Assembly: GCA_902702965.1 (NCBI GenBank)
Contig: CACRXP010000652.1
Coordinates: 175,570-239,569 of the forward strand
DNA length: 64,000 nt
Reading direction: 5' to 3'
From: Spirometra erinaceieuropaei
Taxonomy: Eukaryota; Platyhelminthes; Cestoda; Diphyllobothriidea; Diphyllobothriidae
The number at the start of each line of letters is the position of its first letter. Position 1 is the stretch's first letter. Shown here piece after piece: positions 34,488 to 47,269 of the stretch. The notes below the pieces were generated by a model. That model ran no database searches. It worked only from the letters and a program-made list of their open reading frames with translations, and was not told the origin of the DNA. The position numbers were made by a program, and so were the translations under genes.

Positions 34488-37016
34488 ATTATTCTAACTG
34501 AATGACCATCGTTAAGCGGTATTGGTTCGTTTTACTTTACTGAGTCCTCCACAATGCTGGCTCACACACTGCCCTTTGTTTTAGAAACAAAGCAACATTG
34601 CCGAGTGGCAGAATTCGAGTTTTTCCCGTTAGCAGTGCTGTAGAATGAACGAATGGCTCTTTAAAAAGAGCTCTTTCAGATAACAACGGCCAACCCATTG
34701 ATGAAAGTTACCACAAAGGTAAATGCACTTATTGGACGGATGCGGACATTTTAGAGGAGGCAGGGACGACGTTAATTCAACATCTAACAGGAGTTGTTCC
34801 TAAAATCTTAGTAGATGTTTTGGAAAGACGTTACTGCGTACGCTTATGATGTGTCCAGAGGGCAACAGCTTAATCTGAACATGTTATTGCCGCCACCTGT
34901 ACAGCATCCTTTAAAATGTCACTGACTCCGCCGTCTAAACCCCTTTCCACTGTAGATAAAATACCTCCGTGAGTCTCGAGTCCGTGGCCCAGAGAATACT
35001 CTCATCTGGAGCCTCTTGATTTAAGGGCAGTTTTCTTCTGCGAAAAGGACAAAGGGTATCGGTGAATGATTAGATTCTAGGTCATTTTGGTTGAGGAAGT
35101 AAAGCTGCAGTAACATTGCAGCATCAGTGGACATTGTGAAAATTCAGGGGAGAAACACCAGGACAAACCCGTGCGACCATCTTCACAGATGTCTGGTACT
35201 ACTAGGCAGTAACACGGTCGCCTGTGTGCGGCAAACACCAGGCCCTATCGGCAGGGTCCAGTTACTAGGTGGAATCATGCGTCAGCCCCCACAACGTTTG
35301 TGGCATTAGTCACCCCACCGGTGGCATGGCTTAGTAGGCGCAGACACAGTCAAGACAGGAGGACCGTCTGCCCAACGTCCATTTATCTATCCCAACATGT
35401 ACAAAATCCTTCGAATTAAGGGGCTTGCCAACTCCACTCCCGTCCCCACGCCAACAGGAGGGAGGTTTGTCCTTACAGACAGAGTAATCCCACCGGTGCC
35501 CGGTTCATCCAAACTACAGTATTCAGTCGAAGTTCTGAGATCTCAAGTCTTCCATCAACATGCGAAGAGTGTTTAACAGGACTAGGAGGGACATTCACAG
35601 ACGGTCTATCGGCTACGGCCGTTTGTCTTTGATATACCGAAATCGGCTTATAAAGCAGCAGTAGCAGCAACAGGACACCCCTGACAATGCACAATTCAGA
35701 GTCACGTTGCCCGCTTTGGAGGCTGCTTGAAGAGAACAGTTAACATCTCCGTCTACCGACCGGATTTCACAGTTTCAGCCTGGATATTTTAATAAGTATT
35801 TTGCTACTCCTTCATTTATGTGATCTCTAAAAATGTTCAGGTGTCAGTAGAGTGCAGCCATAATCACTGTGAATATGTAAACGGATAGAAACCGCTGAAT
35901 GATCTGGAACTCACTAATCCCTTCGCATCGAGGAGCTGGAAGGGGACTATTCCACTTTGTAATGGAGTTGAGGACACGCACACCATACAAGCCGTGACTT
36001 GGCGACGTGCAACAGACAGTAGAGATGCTAAACCCGACAAAGTCAGATTCTCATGTCCTTGTTGATACACACTTTAAATCGTTGTTTGAATTCTCCTTCT
36101 TTTCTCCATGCACATATTCAGAACGTTTTATGTCGTTTTATCAACCGCAAGAGATCTCCCATGAAAGCTGCAGAAAGGATTACATACTTTTTCATTTGAG
36201 AAAGGATCTGCAGTTTTCAGTCTCTGAATCCTCCAATTATTCTAATTCACACAAGCAATGAACGCTGCACACGAAATGTCTTACCGAAAAAGTGGGAAGC
36301 GCCGGGCACGTAGTTCCTGTTCTAAAAATAACGCTACGCGCATTTCGGCGGGCTTCTGTCAAGGTCGGTTTGGACGCTGGCGGCAGTTTATGGCGCAAGC
36401 AGCGTTCGTGCATGCGGTCGTGGAAGGAAATAAACGACGCGAAATTCTTGCAGTTTCCCAGTTTGCGGAGAGCTGTGAACACTGAAGATGTTTAAACACA
36501 CAACCAAATGCTATTGTATTGTAAATAAAACATGCAACGGGGTTGGCACTGCATCTTCCTCCCTTTTCAAACGTTCAAGTTCTGCCAGTTCCGAATTGAT
36601 GAATAGCCAACAGATAAAGGTTTGCACTGAGAATTCCACAGTAGTTTTCGTTCAGGGGAGAGATGCAAGGTCTCGTCTGCAGGAGAAGTGCAGACCATAC
36701 GACGAAAGGAGGGAAAATATTTTAAGAGTGGCAGGATGTGTTTTGAAGAAATCAATGAAGCTCAAATATGTGCGAAGGTTTGTCGCACTGCGACTAGAGA
36801 CTAAATTCGTAAAAGTAAGCGTGAATATCATAATTACAGTTTGACCTCGTCATCTACATATATTAACAAAGAATAGGTGAGCAATGACTTACGGACGCTT
36901 CGAAAGGAAATGCCAACTGGAATATGGCAACCAGATCATAAGAAGGAACGTTCTTATCTGCCGAGTCAATCAGTAAAAGTGATAATCAACACATCGGCGT
37001 CCATTTCGATCAGTCA
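34488..37016. other. 2.5 kb with no gene seen
   Basis: ORFs of 60-118 codons occur (longest 36488-36844 plus) without recognisable domains. The part closest to 37017 might hold decayed N-terminal sequence of the Penelope-like element, but I could not recognise RT finger motifs. Confidence 0.35.
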
Positions 37017-38466
37017 GTGATGGACTCAAATCTAGACATTGGACTAAATAAGCCACATGAAATAGCTGGCAACCACGATCTAAAAGCCGTTCAAAAATCT
37101 ATCCAGGCAAAACGCTGTTTATACTCGTGGGGGACCGCCTCAAGACACTTTTTTACCTTCGAGAGGATCACATTTGAACAAATAAAGGGCACTCCGATGG
37201 GTTCACCAATGTCCGGGCTCATTGTCGAGGCGGTTCTGCAAACACTCGAGAAGCGACTGTTGGAGTAGTACAATCCAGGTTATGGGCGCGCTACGTTAAT
37301 GATACCTTTGTAATCATCGATCAGGATAAAATTAACTACTATGAAGATCCCTTGAACTCAATCACTCCTGATCTACAGTTCCGGATGGAAGAGGAAGTGG
37401 AGGACAAACTTCCATTCTTGGATGCTCTCGTCTGCCGCAAACCAGACGGCAAACTGGCGACGTCAGTCTACGGAAAAGCGAAAAGCACGCTGCATATGCT
37501 CAGGTACAAGAGCAACCACCCACTGCAACACAAACGAAGCTGTATACGCACGTTATACCGACGGGTAGAAACTCATTGCAGCACGCCAGCCACCAAACTG
37601 GACGAGATGAAGCTCCTTCAAGAACACTTCAGACCCAACGGCTATCCGCGAGCCTTCATCGAACGCAGCCGAAGGCAACCAAGGAAGCGGAATGAAAAAC
37701 ATAGTCAGCGAAAATCGTGGCGGAGCATTCCGCACATGAAAGGGGTCTCCAAAGCCGTGGCCAGATCTCTCGCGCCCCTCGGAATAGGCGTTGCTCATAG
37801 GCCTGACTCAACAATCCGCCGGCAATTGATGCGGCCAAAAGGCCCGATCCCTAAACAGGCGATGTCTGCTGTTGTCTCCCGACCTCAATGCAGCTGCAGG
37901 GAGTGCAACTACGTTGAAGAAACCGGCCGTCGGCTACAAACGCGAATGCACGAGCGTAAGTTGGCCGTGCGAAGGTTGGACCCAAAGCCGCGCAAATGGG
38001 ACACACCTTCAACGTTGAGGCGGTTGAGATTTTGGGCCGGGGTGATGATTATACGTCAAGGCAGCTACAAGAAGCCTGGATGTCCACCGACTGCTCGGCC
38101 AACCGCCACATCAATTTGCCTCCCCCCATCCCCCCCTCTCCCATCCGACTTTACGAACTTTCGTTACCGGGGGAAGTCACGGCGCGAGACGATCAGGGCT
38201 GCCAGCTATCTCCTCGGCCTACGAGGGCGGGGGCGATTCAGGTCACGGTGATATGCGGGTCGGATGCAGCCACACAGGCGCCACTGGCGAGCCACGCATC
38301 AGACAAAGTACGCCATACAAGGAGAGCTGTGCCCAGGACTTCCCAGCCTCTGAAGATGGGCAGACGAAACAAGTACTTAAAACGTGAGGCCTACAATACA
38401 CCTCTCCCCGTGAACACGGTGTCATCTATCCGAATCTTTGCCGCCTCCGTAGCGGCCAACCAGTAA
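37017..38466 (+). pseudogene. Penelope-like element: RT C-terminal half plus GIY-YIG endonuclease, decayed
   Basis: The palm region reads TFEQIKGTPMGSPMSGLIVE (RT motif B-like), followed by an in-frame stop at 37266 and a frame change near 37280. Motif C then reads RYVNDTFVII (37289-37318), where YVDD is expected, so the first catalytic aspartate is asparagine. Downstream PFLDALVCRK, HPLQHKRSCIRTLYRRVETH and GYPRAFIERSRR are typical Penelope-like thumb and linker sequences. The GIY-YIG domain shows CSCRECNYVEETGRRLQTRM, in which the YVG of the motif is YVE. Another frameshift with deletion near 37990 moves GHTFNVEAVEILGRG and QEAWMSTDCSANRHI into a second frame running to 38466. The N-terminal RT part is missing. 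The copy cannot be active. Confidence 0.85.
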
Positions 38467-40807
38467 AATGGTCAGATTTGTTTACACCAAACATGGAGTG
38501 GATGCCAGACTCAATGCACTTCTGTATGGTGCACTGGAACACCAGTTGGACAAGGATTGCCATGGATCTGGCCAACAATCACAGGTCGTCAGCCACGATG
38601 ATCTGTTATGATGTGGTCTTCGGCGCCAGTTAAACAAACGTTAGGTACAAATGAGCAGCCGGGGCGTCATGACGTACTTTTGGCCATGACTAAAGTACGT
38701 CCCAGAAACCTAGCGACATTGCAAGTGCCTTGGATCTGATTACGGGCCATGATTTACGAAAGCCGGCTATCCTGTCTTAGAGTAATAAGTTGAACTGATG
38801 ACTGCGAAAGTCCACAAAACAACTGATCGTCTCTCATCCCTCTGCCATAGAATTTTTCCAAAGATGTGGGTTTGAATCAGTCCAATACAACCGTAGCCTA
38901 AGTTGATAGTGACAACATTCTCAACCCCTTCGGGACCTTGCAGCTTTCTTTGGGTCCTTGTTACTTACTCTGTCCTAACTGATTGGCATGGGATCCCAGG
39001 TTTTAAAAAGTAGATTTAGTTTCGCAGTTGAAATGAGAGAATCATCAATGTAAGATAGAAAGGTATCTGGTAAAAAGTGTGCGGGTTTATTAGGCCCCAC
39101 CAAGGGAGAATGGATTCAGGACCCATGGTATCTTACTGCGGAACTTTTCTTCGGAAGTACTGGCTTAATCAGGTAGAGAAAATTAAACATCAGGCGGGAG
39201 AAGCGAAAGATACTCAATGCAAAAACCGCATAAATGGAATAGGGAGTCTTCCGCTACAGGCCGAGAAAGTAGAGGTCAGGAGTTTTAGAACTGGATGGTG
39301 ACGGTGTACTAAGGTTTTTCCGAGTAATAATCACGGATCCGGTTGAATTTGAAGAAAAAGAATCGAATATCATGAGTACTTTTTAATGCCCTAAGGTTTT
39401 GTACTTTTTCCAAAATGTCAGTCCTCAGAGACGTGAGGGAACTTACGTTTCAGATGCTGCCCGCGTCAACACGAAGGTTTGCGTCGATCCTGACGGCAGT
39501 CGCTTAGTATTGGAGTGGTTGACATCCTTAAGCCAGACTACATGAGACCTGGAAGACAGAGGTGCATGCTGACCGAGTCGCCGAGGGATTCTCATTCCGC
39601 GATCCATTTTTGCACTGTGCTGACGACTAAGTCTGGGACTACCTGTTACTGTCTCTCTTTTGAAGTCATCTAAATCCGGAAAACGCTTTGACAGACCTGA
39701 AAAAAGGCTCAATAAGATTTAACTCATAGTCCGTTTACACCGCCTGGGCAGTGACCTTCAGTGATTTGGTTTGCGAGTACTACGGAGCTCACCCACTTAC
39801 GTTTGTCTCGAGGCTTTGGCTTCAAAGCGAATAACTGAATTTGAATACCTGAGTTCTTCCCACTTCACCCTCAAGCATACTCAGCCATGTATTTTAAGCA
39901 AGCCAAAAAGTGGCGCTAGAAGAGGCCTGTTTTTCCGTTAACCTTCCTTCAGTTTCTCATTCCGTCCATTATAGATCCGGCTGTGAAGTTTTGCCTTAAA
40001 AACATTTAAATAAAGAATATCTGCTGCAGTTGCTAGGCGGCTTTGGAAGGATACTGATAAGTGGAAGATGGCGAACGAAAAGTTGCTGATCTTGTGAGCG
40101 GGGTTGAGAAAGTGAAATCATCATGGTGTAGTATGGTCGGAATTAACACTTCCCCAGAAATCCTGATGGGCCAAAGAATACCCCATTTTGTCCGTCTTAG
40201 CAAGCCTTGGTGTGCCTTCGCAAAACCCTATAGTGATCTCTGAAAATACTGACTTTCGTAGGTTTCGTAAGATTAAGGTGACAGGAGCTTAAGTGGCAGT
40301 ATATGAAAGCCCCTTACTTGTAAAAACTGTGCACAGTAATCGGATTAACACGGAGAACTTAAGAGCCACGACAGACAAAGTAGTCCTGGTCTGTCGTTCC
40401 ACTTAACAACTCTGTGGCACTTGATATGTCAATAAAATAAACCCTTTAGTGCATGCATAAACTAAGGGAAAGTAAAGACCAGTAAAATCGTCTGTTGAGT
40501 GTTTTGCTCTTTCCTATGAGCTGTATTTTGTGGGTATTATGTTCTTCGCTGTGTTCTGGTACATGAAGTGGTTTCCGCACACGTAGATGGGTTTCTACAA
40601 CTCTGTCAGCCACTACGCTCAATCCCAGCACCAGTCGACTGGTGCACAGAAGGGGGAGGAGGGCGTGGAGTCGAAACTCGAGAATCCACCTCCACGGTAC
40701 AGTAACGCAGTCCTCACTATAATAAATATGACGTCTTCGAGTATATCACAATATGGTAAAAGTCGTGGATTGGAAAGTTGGAGATTAACGGCGTAAAACA
40801 AACCTTG
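38467..40807. other. 2.3 kb with no gene seen
   Basis: ORFs of 60-90 codons are present without known domains. The first few hundred bases may be untranslated sequence of the Penelope-like element. Confidence 0.4.
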
Positions 40808-41288
40808 TATTTGGTGCTGTGTGTGTGGTGCCCTCTAAACGGGCCACGTGTTAGATGCGCTGGACCAATACGGGGGCCACATCGTAGTCTGGCAGGCGTT
40901 ATCTGTGCGCAATAACAAATGCCAAAACCTGCGGGGTGCGCTGGCAGACCCTGTTGTCGGCAATCGTCGTACAACTGGACCTCTGCCACCACCCCATTGT
41001 TTTGTGGTCAAAATTTTGGTGATTTGTGTGTGGACAAGGGGATGCGGAGTGGAGCGCCAAGGCGAGGATCCGTCCGAGCCATCCACCTGCGGCCTCCCCC
41101 GTCTCCGGTCTTCTTGACTCTGTCTTGACACCGGGCTCAGGCGGGGGAGGAGGAGAGAGTGTAGGTGGATGCTACGCAAGTCTACTGGCACTATAAACCC
41201 CTGCGTAAGTCACCGTCCCTGCTCCCACAATGCAGTCTGTGGGGCACACGGTGAGCATCGTCGAAATCGAAGGTCGAACTGTCGTGTG
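40808..41288 (+). repeat. Family D repeat, tandem copy 1
   Basis: From CGGGCCACGTGTTAGATGCG at about 40840, this copy matches 41491-41940 base for base apart from roughly 30 differences. It contains CTTGACACCGG, GGGGGAGGAGGAGAGAGTG, the ACTATAAACC motif and GCATCGTCGAAATCG. It ends at an assembly gap, so its true end is unknown. Confidence 0.8.
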
Positions 41289-41490
41289 NNNNNNNNNNNN
41301 NNNNNNNNNNNNNNNNNNNNNNNNNNNNNNNNNNNNNNNNNNNNNNNNNNNNNNNNNNNNNNNNNNNNNNNNNNNNNNNNNNNNNNNNNNNNNNNNNNNN
41401 NNNNNNNNNNNNNNNNNNNNNNNNNNNNNNNNNNNNNNNNNNNNNNNNNNNNNNNNNNNNNNNNNNNNNNNNNNNNNNNNNNNNNNNNNN
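41289..41490. other. Assembly gap (202 N)
   Basis: The run of N lies exactly between two near-identical repeat copies, so the gap is probably a collapsed or unresolved tandem array. Any reading frame crossing it is artificial. Confidence 0.95.
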
Positions 41491-41940
41491 CGGGCCACGT
41501 GTTAGATGCGCTGGACCAATACGAGGGCCACATCGTAGTCTGGCAGGCGTTATCTGTGCGCAATAACAAATGCCAAAACCTGCGGGGTGCGCTGGCAGAC
41601 CCTGTTGTCGGCAATCGTCGCACAACTGGACCACTGCCGCCACCCCATTGTTTTGTGGTCAAAATCCTGGTTATTGTTGTGTGGACCAGGGGGTGTGGTG
41701 GAACGCCAAGGCGAGGATCCGTCCGAGCCATCCACCTGCGGCCTCCCTCGTCTCCGGTCTTCTTGACTCTGTCTTGACACCGGGCCCAGGCGGGGGAGGA
41801 GGAGAGAGTGTAGGTAGATGCAGCGCAATTCTACTGGCACTATAAACCCCCGCGTAAGTCACCGTCCCTGCTCCCACAATGCAGTCTGTGGGGTACACGG
41901 TGGTCATCGTCGAAATCGACGGACGAACTATCGTGTGTGG
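41491..41940 (+). repeat. Family D repeat, tandem copy 2
   Basis: This is a direct repeat of 40840-41288, starting at the same CGGGCCACGTG word right after the gap and ending near CGAACTATCGTGTG. Differences are mostly transitions and small indels, none keeping a frame open. Confidence 0.8.
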
Positions 41941-42690
41941 GTGTGTGTGGGGAGAGGTTGACTGGTGGACTGTGAGCCAGGCTTAACAGCTCCCTCATAA
42001 TGCGGCCTCTGTGACACTCTCATAAATTTGGGATTCCGCCCGCCCACGTCCTTTGTGAGAAATTCTGGCACGTTTTGCGCCGAGCAGGCCGTGTGTGGCA
42101 CGCGAAGCCGGACTGTTTAGCCCGATTAACCATTTGCTCCAATTCCCGCATCAGATGACTGACCGTATTAGACGGTGGGCTGGTATCTGCAAAAGGGAAA
42201 CGATAATGAGATGGTCTCCAAGGACTCCGTCCCCACGGCACTCAGCGAATATTCCTCGGTACAGACAATCTGACAAGCTTTTAAACTATCACAGTGCGCC
42301 AAGAATCATGGCCTGGAGGACTGCCAACTGACGGGCTACCTGGGTCACCTCAGGATGGAGGGTCAGAAGGAAATAACGCCTTTTTACCGTGGCCTCGATG
42401 TACTCCCATTCAGACGGTATGCGAGGCCCTTTTCTGTGAAGACCTGTTGCATTCTGCGAGGACCAGGCCGAGTGCTGCACATATGGACGGGCTGTTTAGC
42501 TGTGTCAGGCAATGCGCTCGAGTCCACCTCCGGTCGTTTTGAGGAGGAGGAAGAAGAAGAAGAAGAAAGAGCGCAGTAGAGGCTGAGCAAGTTTGACCCA
42601 CTGTAAACCAGATCACGGACTGTGCTCACTCCGTAGGGCCCATAGTTGACGTCGTCGCTCATGATGGCCAAAATATCGTGTTCTGTGTAG
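41941..42690 (+). repeat. Family D repeat, third and more diverged unit
   Basis: GTGAGCCAGGCTTAACAGCT, CTGCCAACTGACGGGCTACC and a (GAGGA/AGA)n run at 42541-42568 parallel the unit order of D2 at 20550-21385. The end (GAGCAAGTTTGACCCACTGT, TAGTTGACGTCGTCG) matches the end of tandem copies 1 and 2. No coding potential is visible. Confidence 0.6.
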
Positions 42691-44841
42691 ATGACTTTTA
42701 ATATATCTCATCTCTTATCTCTACATTGACAGAATTTACCAGTAGAGCGTGGAAGTTGACCAAAATAGTGAAAATCCCTTTACTTAATGCCTAGCTGAGG
42801 GGCCATTGTGTGCACAAAAAGTGGATCAATTACGAAATAAGAGCCGGTCGCCTTTTTGGAGTGAATAAACGGAATTTCAAGGAGGGTCAGGTTCTGCGCC
42901 CGTGCCCAGCCCTTGCTGACTCAGCCTGGTCATGACTTCAAAACATGGTTTGCATTAGAAGAGAAACCGAGGTCGGTGCTACGTAAATCCTCTCATTCTA
43001 ATTCAGTTTTGCGCAAGTTTTCACCGCTTTGTGGGCAGTGCTGATGATGGATATGACCAAAAGGCAAGCTATTAGGTACAGATACGCATAAAATCAACAT
43101 AATTATTAATTAAACATTAATAAAAGAAATCAGCGCTGGCTAAAAATGTAGGGCTACTATTGTCTGACAGAGTATACTCAAGGTACTGGCGTTTGCCTTC
43201 GTTTTGCGGTATCTGCCTTTCAGCTGTGTGTCTCTATAGCTACCGTGCGAATCCATTCTAGACCCCAGGGAGCAATGCTCTTAATATCCTGGCTTATGGC
43301 CTTTTCAGTGCGCATATTTAGACGTACGTTGCAGCGCATGCAAGTGAGAACAAACGGGAGGTCTAGACATTCCGCTTTATGATATGGATGTCGCAACGTC
43401 TTATCGACTGCTTTGTTTGTAACTTACCATTCACCTCCGTGAAATCCCGCGATTGACACTTTTCGGCCAAAAGACGTGTCCAAACCAGAAGTCCGCTCAC
43501 AAAAGTTCCCACGGGTAGATGGATAACGATGCACAAAACGTAAATTCTAAATTCTTTCGGTCTGTCGGTCAATTGACTATAATGATAACTGTCCATGCTG
43601 CTGACATATTTGTAGAAGCTGCGCAAAATTACTTCCATGGGAAAAGAAAGGGGATGCCTAATTTATGTTGTTTGCAAAGGAAAAATGCAGAATTCTTCAC
43701 TCAGGTGCCGATCCGACAAACTGATGGCTAGAGTCCGAAGTTAAACAGTGCACGGTGTACACATAAAATCATTCTGTCGGAAAACAGTTTGTGGACTTTG
43801 AGCAACAGAACTAACCATGCGGAAGGTGAATTCACTGATCAGGCCTATTTCTCGGACGCAATACGTCTATTCCGTTTTGCGCTGGGGTTCCGGTCTTGTG
43901 ACTCCCCTAGATTTTGCATTGGAACCAAGGGCGCAAATTCGCTGGTAGACTGACGGCGACATATAAAACCGACTTTCCCTATTGTTCCAAGTACTAGTGC
44001 TGCGAAGGCTAGTGTTCCAATGAGATTGCCTGCGGTATGGATTCGCCCTTAGATACAACCCGCCAAATGTCTGGCTGCGTGCAGTCGTTGCTTTTCTATC
44101 CCAGATAATTGTGAGTACGTATGACTACAGCATGTACAGATACGTCTAAACCAGATTACTTGTAGCCAGATGAGCCTTTGTCGATCAGTATAAGCCACTT
44201 GTAGGCCGCTCCATAACTCTGGATGTATGCATGCTGGTTGCACGCTTTGTAATTTTGTAAGCGGTCAGATACTCGTGGCCTGATATCTAATATGGGGAAA
44301 TCGATATAAAAGTAGACTGGCTGATTATAGAGCTGAGTCAAAGAATAATGGGACAGTATGCATAAGTGTGGCAGAGCCAGCCAGAACACAACTACACTCC
44401 GAGAGGCAGTGGAAAGTGTGCAGAGAAGGATGAGGGGACAGTCGCCACAATCCCCGACCAATTCGCTGCGACGTTCCACTTACACGGCGAAACATACACA
44501 TCCATCCAAACGGAAAAGTGTAAACAACCCCGCTAAAACCGCCTGTTCCAGTTTCAGCTACGTCCTATGGAGTAGAATCAGATGTCAGCCTCGGAAAAAT
44601 CCCTGTCCCAAATGATCGAGGATAGGCCCGTGTCAGCCCTTCATCCAAGAATGGATCTCGGCAGCCGGTTGAAAATTAACATTCAGTAGGCCCGTATCCT
44701 GCCCACAGTAATGGAGGAGCCGAGCACGAAGGCAGAGGCTTCGAGGTCCGAGACAGTCGAGCTTCTTTAAAGGTTGCTAATGTCCGATGAGACTGCTTGT
44801 CTTGGCAAACGTTTAGGGCTGGAAACTAGGCTTTTGAACAC
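42691..44841. other. 2.1 kb with no gene seen
   Basis: ORFs are short on both strands. The 200 bases before 44842 may be decayed upstream sequence of the LINE RT fragment but show no motif. Confidence 0.4.
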
Positions 44842-45130
44842 GGAGGTTATTTTATAGATCTCAGGAAGGGTTTTAAAACGTATATTCATCGAGTGCTTCT
44901 TAAGATGCCCTATGAGTATGGTCTGTCTGGAAGCGAAATCAATGTAATCAAGCGTTTCCTACGCCAACTGACCTTCTGTACTCGTCCCACGAGCAGTTGC
45001 GTCATCTGAGTTTCCTTTGCAGAACGATATTCCATAGGCGTCTGAGTTAAGGTCATCATTCCTTTTCATCAACATCAGTGACTTGTCAGCGACTTTCTTG
45101 ATTAGATATCAAATATTTTTGATGACAGTG
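44842..45130 (+). pseudogene. CR1/Jockey-like LINE reverse transcriptase fragment
   Basis: In one frame GGYFIDLRKGFKTYIHRVLL continues as KMPYEYGLSG and INVIKRFLRQLTF. This matches RT motif A (FxD with a following Lys/Phe stretch) and the fixed spacing to the Y-G-hydrophobic and FL segments of CR1/Jockey-type LINEs. After stops and frame changes, SSFLFINISDL corresponds to the LFxIYINDL segment. NIFDDSGI (about 45112-45135) corresponds to the FADD catalytic box with one codon lost. It is an old fragment unlike the LINE type at 19218. Confidence 0.6.
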
Positions 45131-45805
45131 GCATAATAGGCCAAACTGTCTGAACGACCTGACAAGCTGAGTCTCGCAAGGATGCTTCCTAGCTATAACT
45201 CCTGGTCCGAGTCAAAAAGAAGCATATTTAACACCACAGCAGCAATGGCGGAGCGGAGGCATTATTGAAACTGATAAAATAGTGAAATGGATGTTGTGGT
45301 CTATTATCTTCTTCCTGAAATACTCATAGGCGTAATCTTTGAGGGCTCCCCAAAACTTCTTAGACTTCGAGTGAGTACAGGAGGCTGACAGACAAGCGCT
45401 TGCAGCGAGTTATCAAGTTCCCAGACAGGTTATGTGAAGGATTCATTGTAGTCCTTCATGAATCCTATCTATTCGATTCTCCATGGGAGTCGAAAGAGTT
45501 AAGTGAGGAAAAAGTTAGCTGTGAGTTGGATAGTACTCAGCATATTTTGCGAACTAAGGATGCCCACTGATAGTAAAACATATTACTTTGATTCATTATA
45601 TGCACTGTTGTCTTGAATGAAACTATGTGAGTTAGTCGGCTCTTCGGTTGAAAGATGCTTGTTCTCGTCGCATTTTCCACATTCGAGGCAATTTGCCGTT
45701 TTGCCTCTTAAAGGTTACATTTATTTCTTGCGATCCAAGTACCAGAACTCCTGTTACCAGAGGTTCCTCTTATTGCTAACTGCCCTGCCAATATTACTTT
45801 TCCCA
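45131..45805. other. No gene seen
   Basis: Possible further decayed LINE sequence; no motif is clear. A 72-codon ORF at 45617-45835 runs into family B copy B3. Confidence 0.4.
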
Positions 45806-46065
45806 GTTAGATGCGGTTATGTAGCCGTACCATAGATAAACAAACCCAAGTCGCCTGTAATACAGGGCCAGTGATAATAGGGCTTTTTACAGGTGGGGCC
45901 TGGAAACGCACAGCCGAGTAGGTCAAGTAATTATTTGCAAAAGAAAAGCTATTGGAAATGCGCAGTTGTACTTTGAGTAGATGAAAATTAGTTGCCCTAA
46001 CCCCTAACCCTAACCGCTAACACTCTTGTGTCCATCAGGTGCGGCTGCATAATCAAATCCTACCC
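45806..46065 (+). mobile_element. Family B element with telomere-like core, copy B3
   Basis: The left end AGATGCGGTTATGTAGCCGT and the reverse-complemented right end GGATTTGATTATGCAGCCGC are inverted repeats. The body (GTGATAATAGGGC, TTTACAGGTGGGGC, GCTATTGGAAATGCGCAG) is that of B2. The telomere-like tract is only about 30 bp (45993-46023), showing that its length varies between copies. Confidence 0.75.
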
Positions 46066-46143
46066 AAATACTTGCTGTGCCCAGTTACATATCCCTACTA
46101 GCAAAATTTGCTCTGAATGAGCTCGCAGGGAGCTCGTTTTGCT

Positions 46144-46198
46144 CTAACCCCTAACAGTATTGTGTCCATCAGATGCGGCTGCATAATTACATCTTACC
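46144..46198 (+). repeat. Second right end of family B (B3')
   Basis: CTAACCCCTAACAG, then TTGTGTCCATCAGATGCGGC and TGCATAATTACATCTTACCC, repeat the tract end and right terminus of B3 78 bases downstream of it. This could be a tandem terminus, a partial duplication or a solo end left by deletion. Confidence 0.65.
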
Positions 46199-47269
46199 CC
46201 TTTCCCTTCTCACATCTCTGCACAGTATCCCCGTGCTAGACTAGAGATCCAAACCCCGTAAAATTTTAACAGAAAAACAGCAGTATATTCAAAAGCCTTT
46301 TGGTTTCCAGGTAAATCCTGCGTTTTTTTTCTATGGTTGACTTACTATCTCTAACTAAACGAGCCCATGGCCTTAAATGCCTTGTCGCCTAGGTTACTGC
46401 CTCAATACGTAAGTCAGTCCCGATGCGAGTGTCTTGTCCATTCAGTCTCCCGTGGGCAAGGTACGGTTTACTGTGGAAAGCATCCAAGAGTCCAACGCCA
46501 ATGCCAAGGCAGACGGCGCAGTCTTTGTGCGGCAAACCTGGATTACTTTATGCAGGAATTACTCGGTTTAGGCACACACGCAGACTCGACAATTGGGCAT
46601 CAAGATTTGGTAGGACAGTTGTTAGCAGGCGGCGGGACCAGTGTCAGTAGGAGGGCAGGGCTTGTGTCGTGGTCTATAACTGGTAATGGGGATTGGGAGG
46701 GAAGAATGCTAGGCATCGCTGGTCCCTGATGGGGTGGCAGACCGGTGGGATGCAACTGACGGCCTTGCTGTGGGCGACGAGGTGTTGTGGTGGTGGTGAT
46801 GAGGGAAGCCGGTCGAGCTATCGCGGCACCCCACCTGATGAATGGCCTGCCGTTGCAGTTGCCGGGGCTATTTGGGGTCGATTTTTGCGCCCTCAGTGAC
46901 AAGGGCCTGGCGTAAACGCCTTTTGTTAGCAGCAGACAGGCTTGTCTAACGGTATGACGGCGGCTGCCACGTCGGTTGATGTGACATCTACGACCTGTCT
47001 GCCAGCATCCCTGCACTAAACTGGAGAAACTTATTTAGCGTCCGTTTAATTACCCCTGTTTACAGGCCGATCGAGAGAGACAGCGCTCGAAATGCATCTA
47101 CGCATGACCTTATCAAGCAACGCAGGGCAATGACCACAAACTCCTTTGGAAAAGTTCTTGGTTGTTTTACGTCCTTAACCAGCCTTGCAGGGAATAATGC
47201 GCGAACAGATGCACGTGAATTAGGAATGATATGGCAGTTTCTGCTCGCCTTCTCGACAAGGGCGAAAAC
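46199..47269. other. No gene seen
   Basis: The part at 46367-47016 is GC-rich and open on both strands (120 and 138 codons), without known domains. Confidence 0.4.

Noticed and set aside
41169..41777. ORFs of 91-202 codons crossing the N run
   Set aside because: They are open only because the gap contributes unknown codons.
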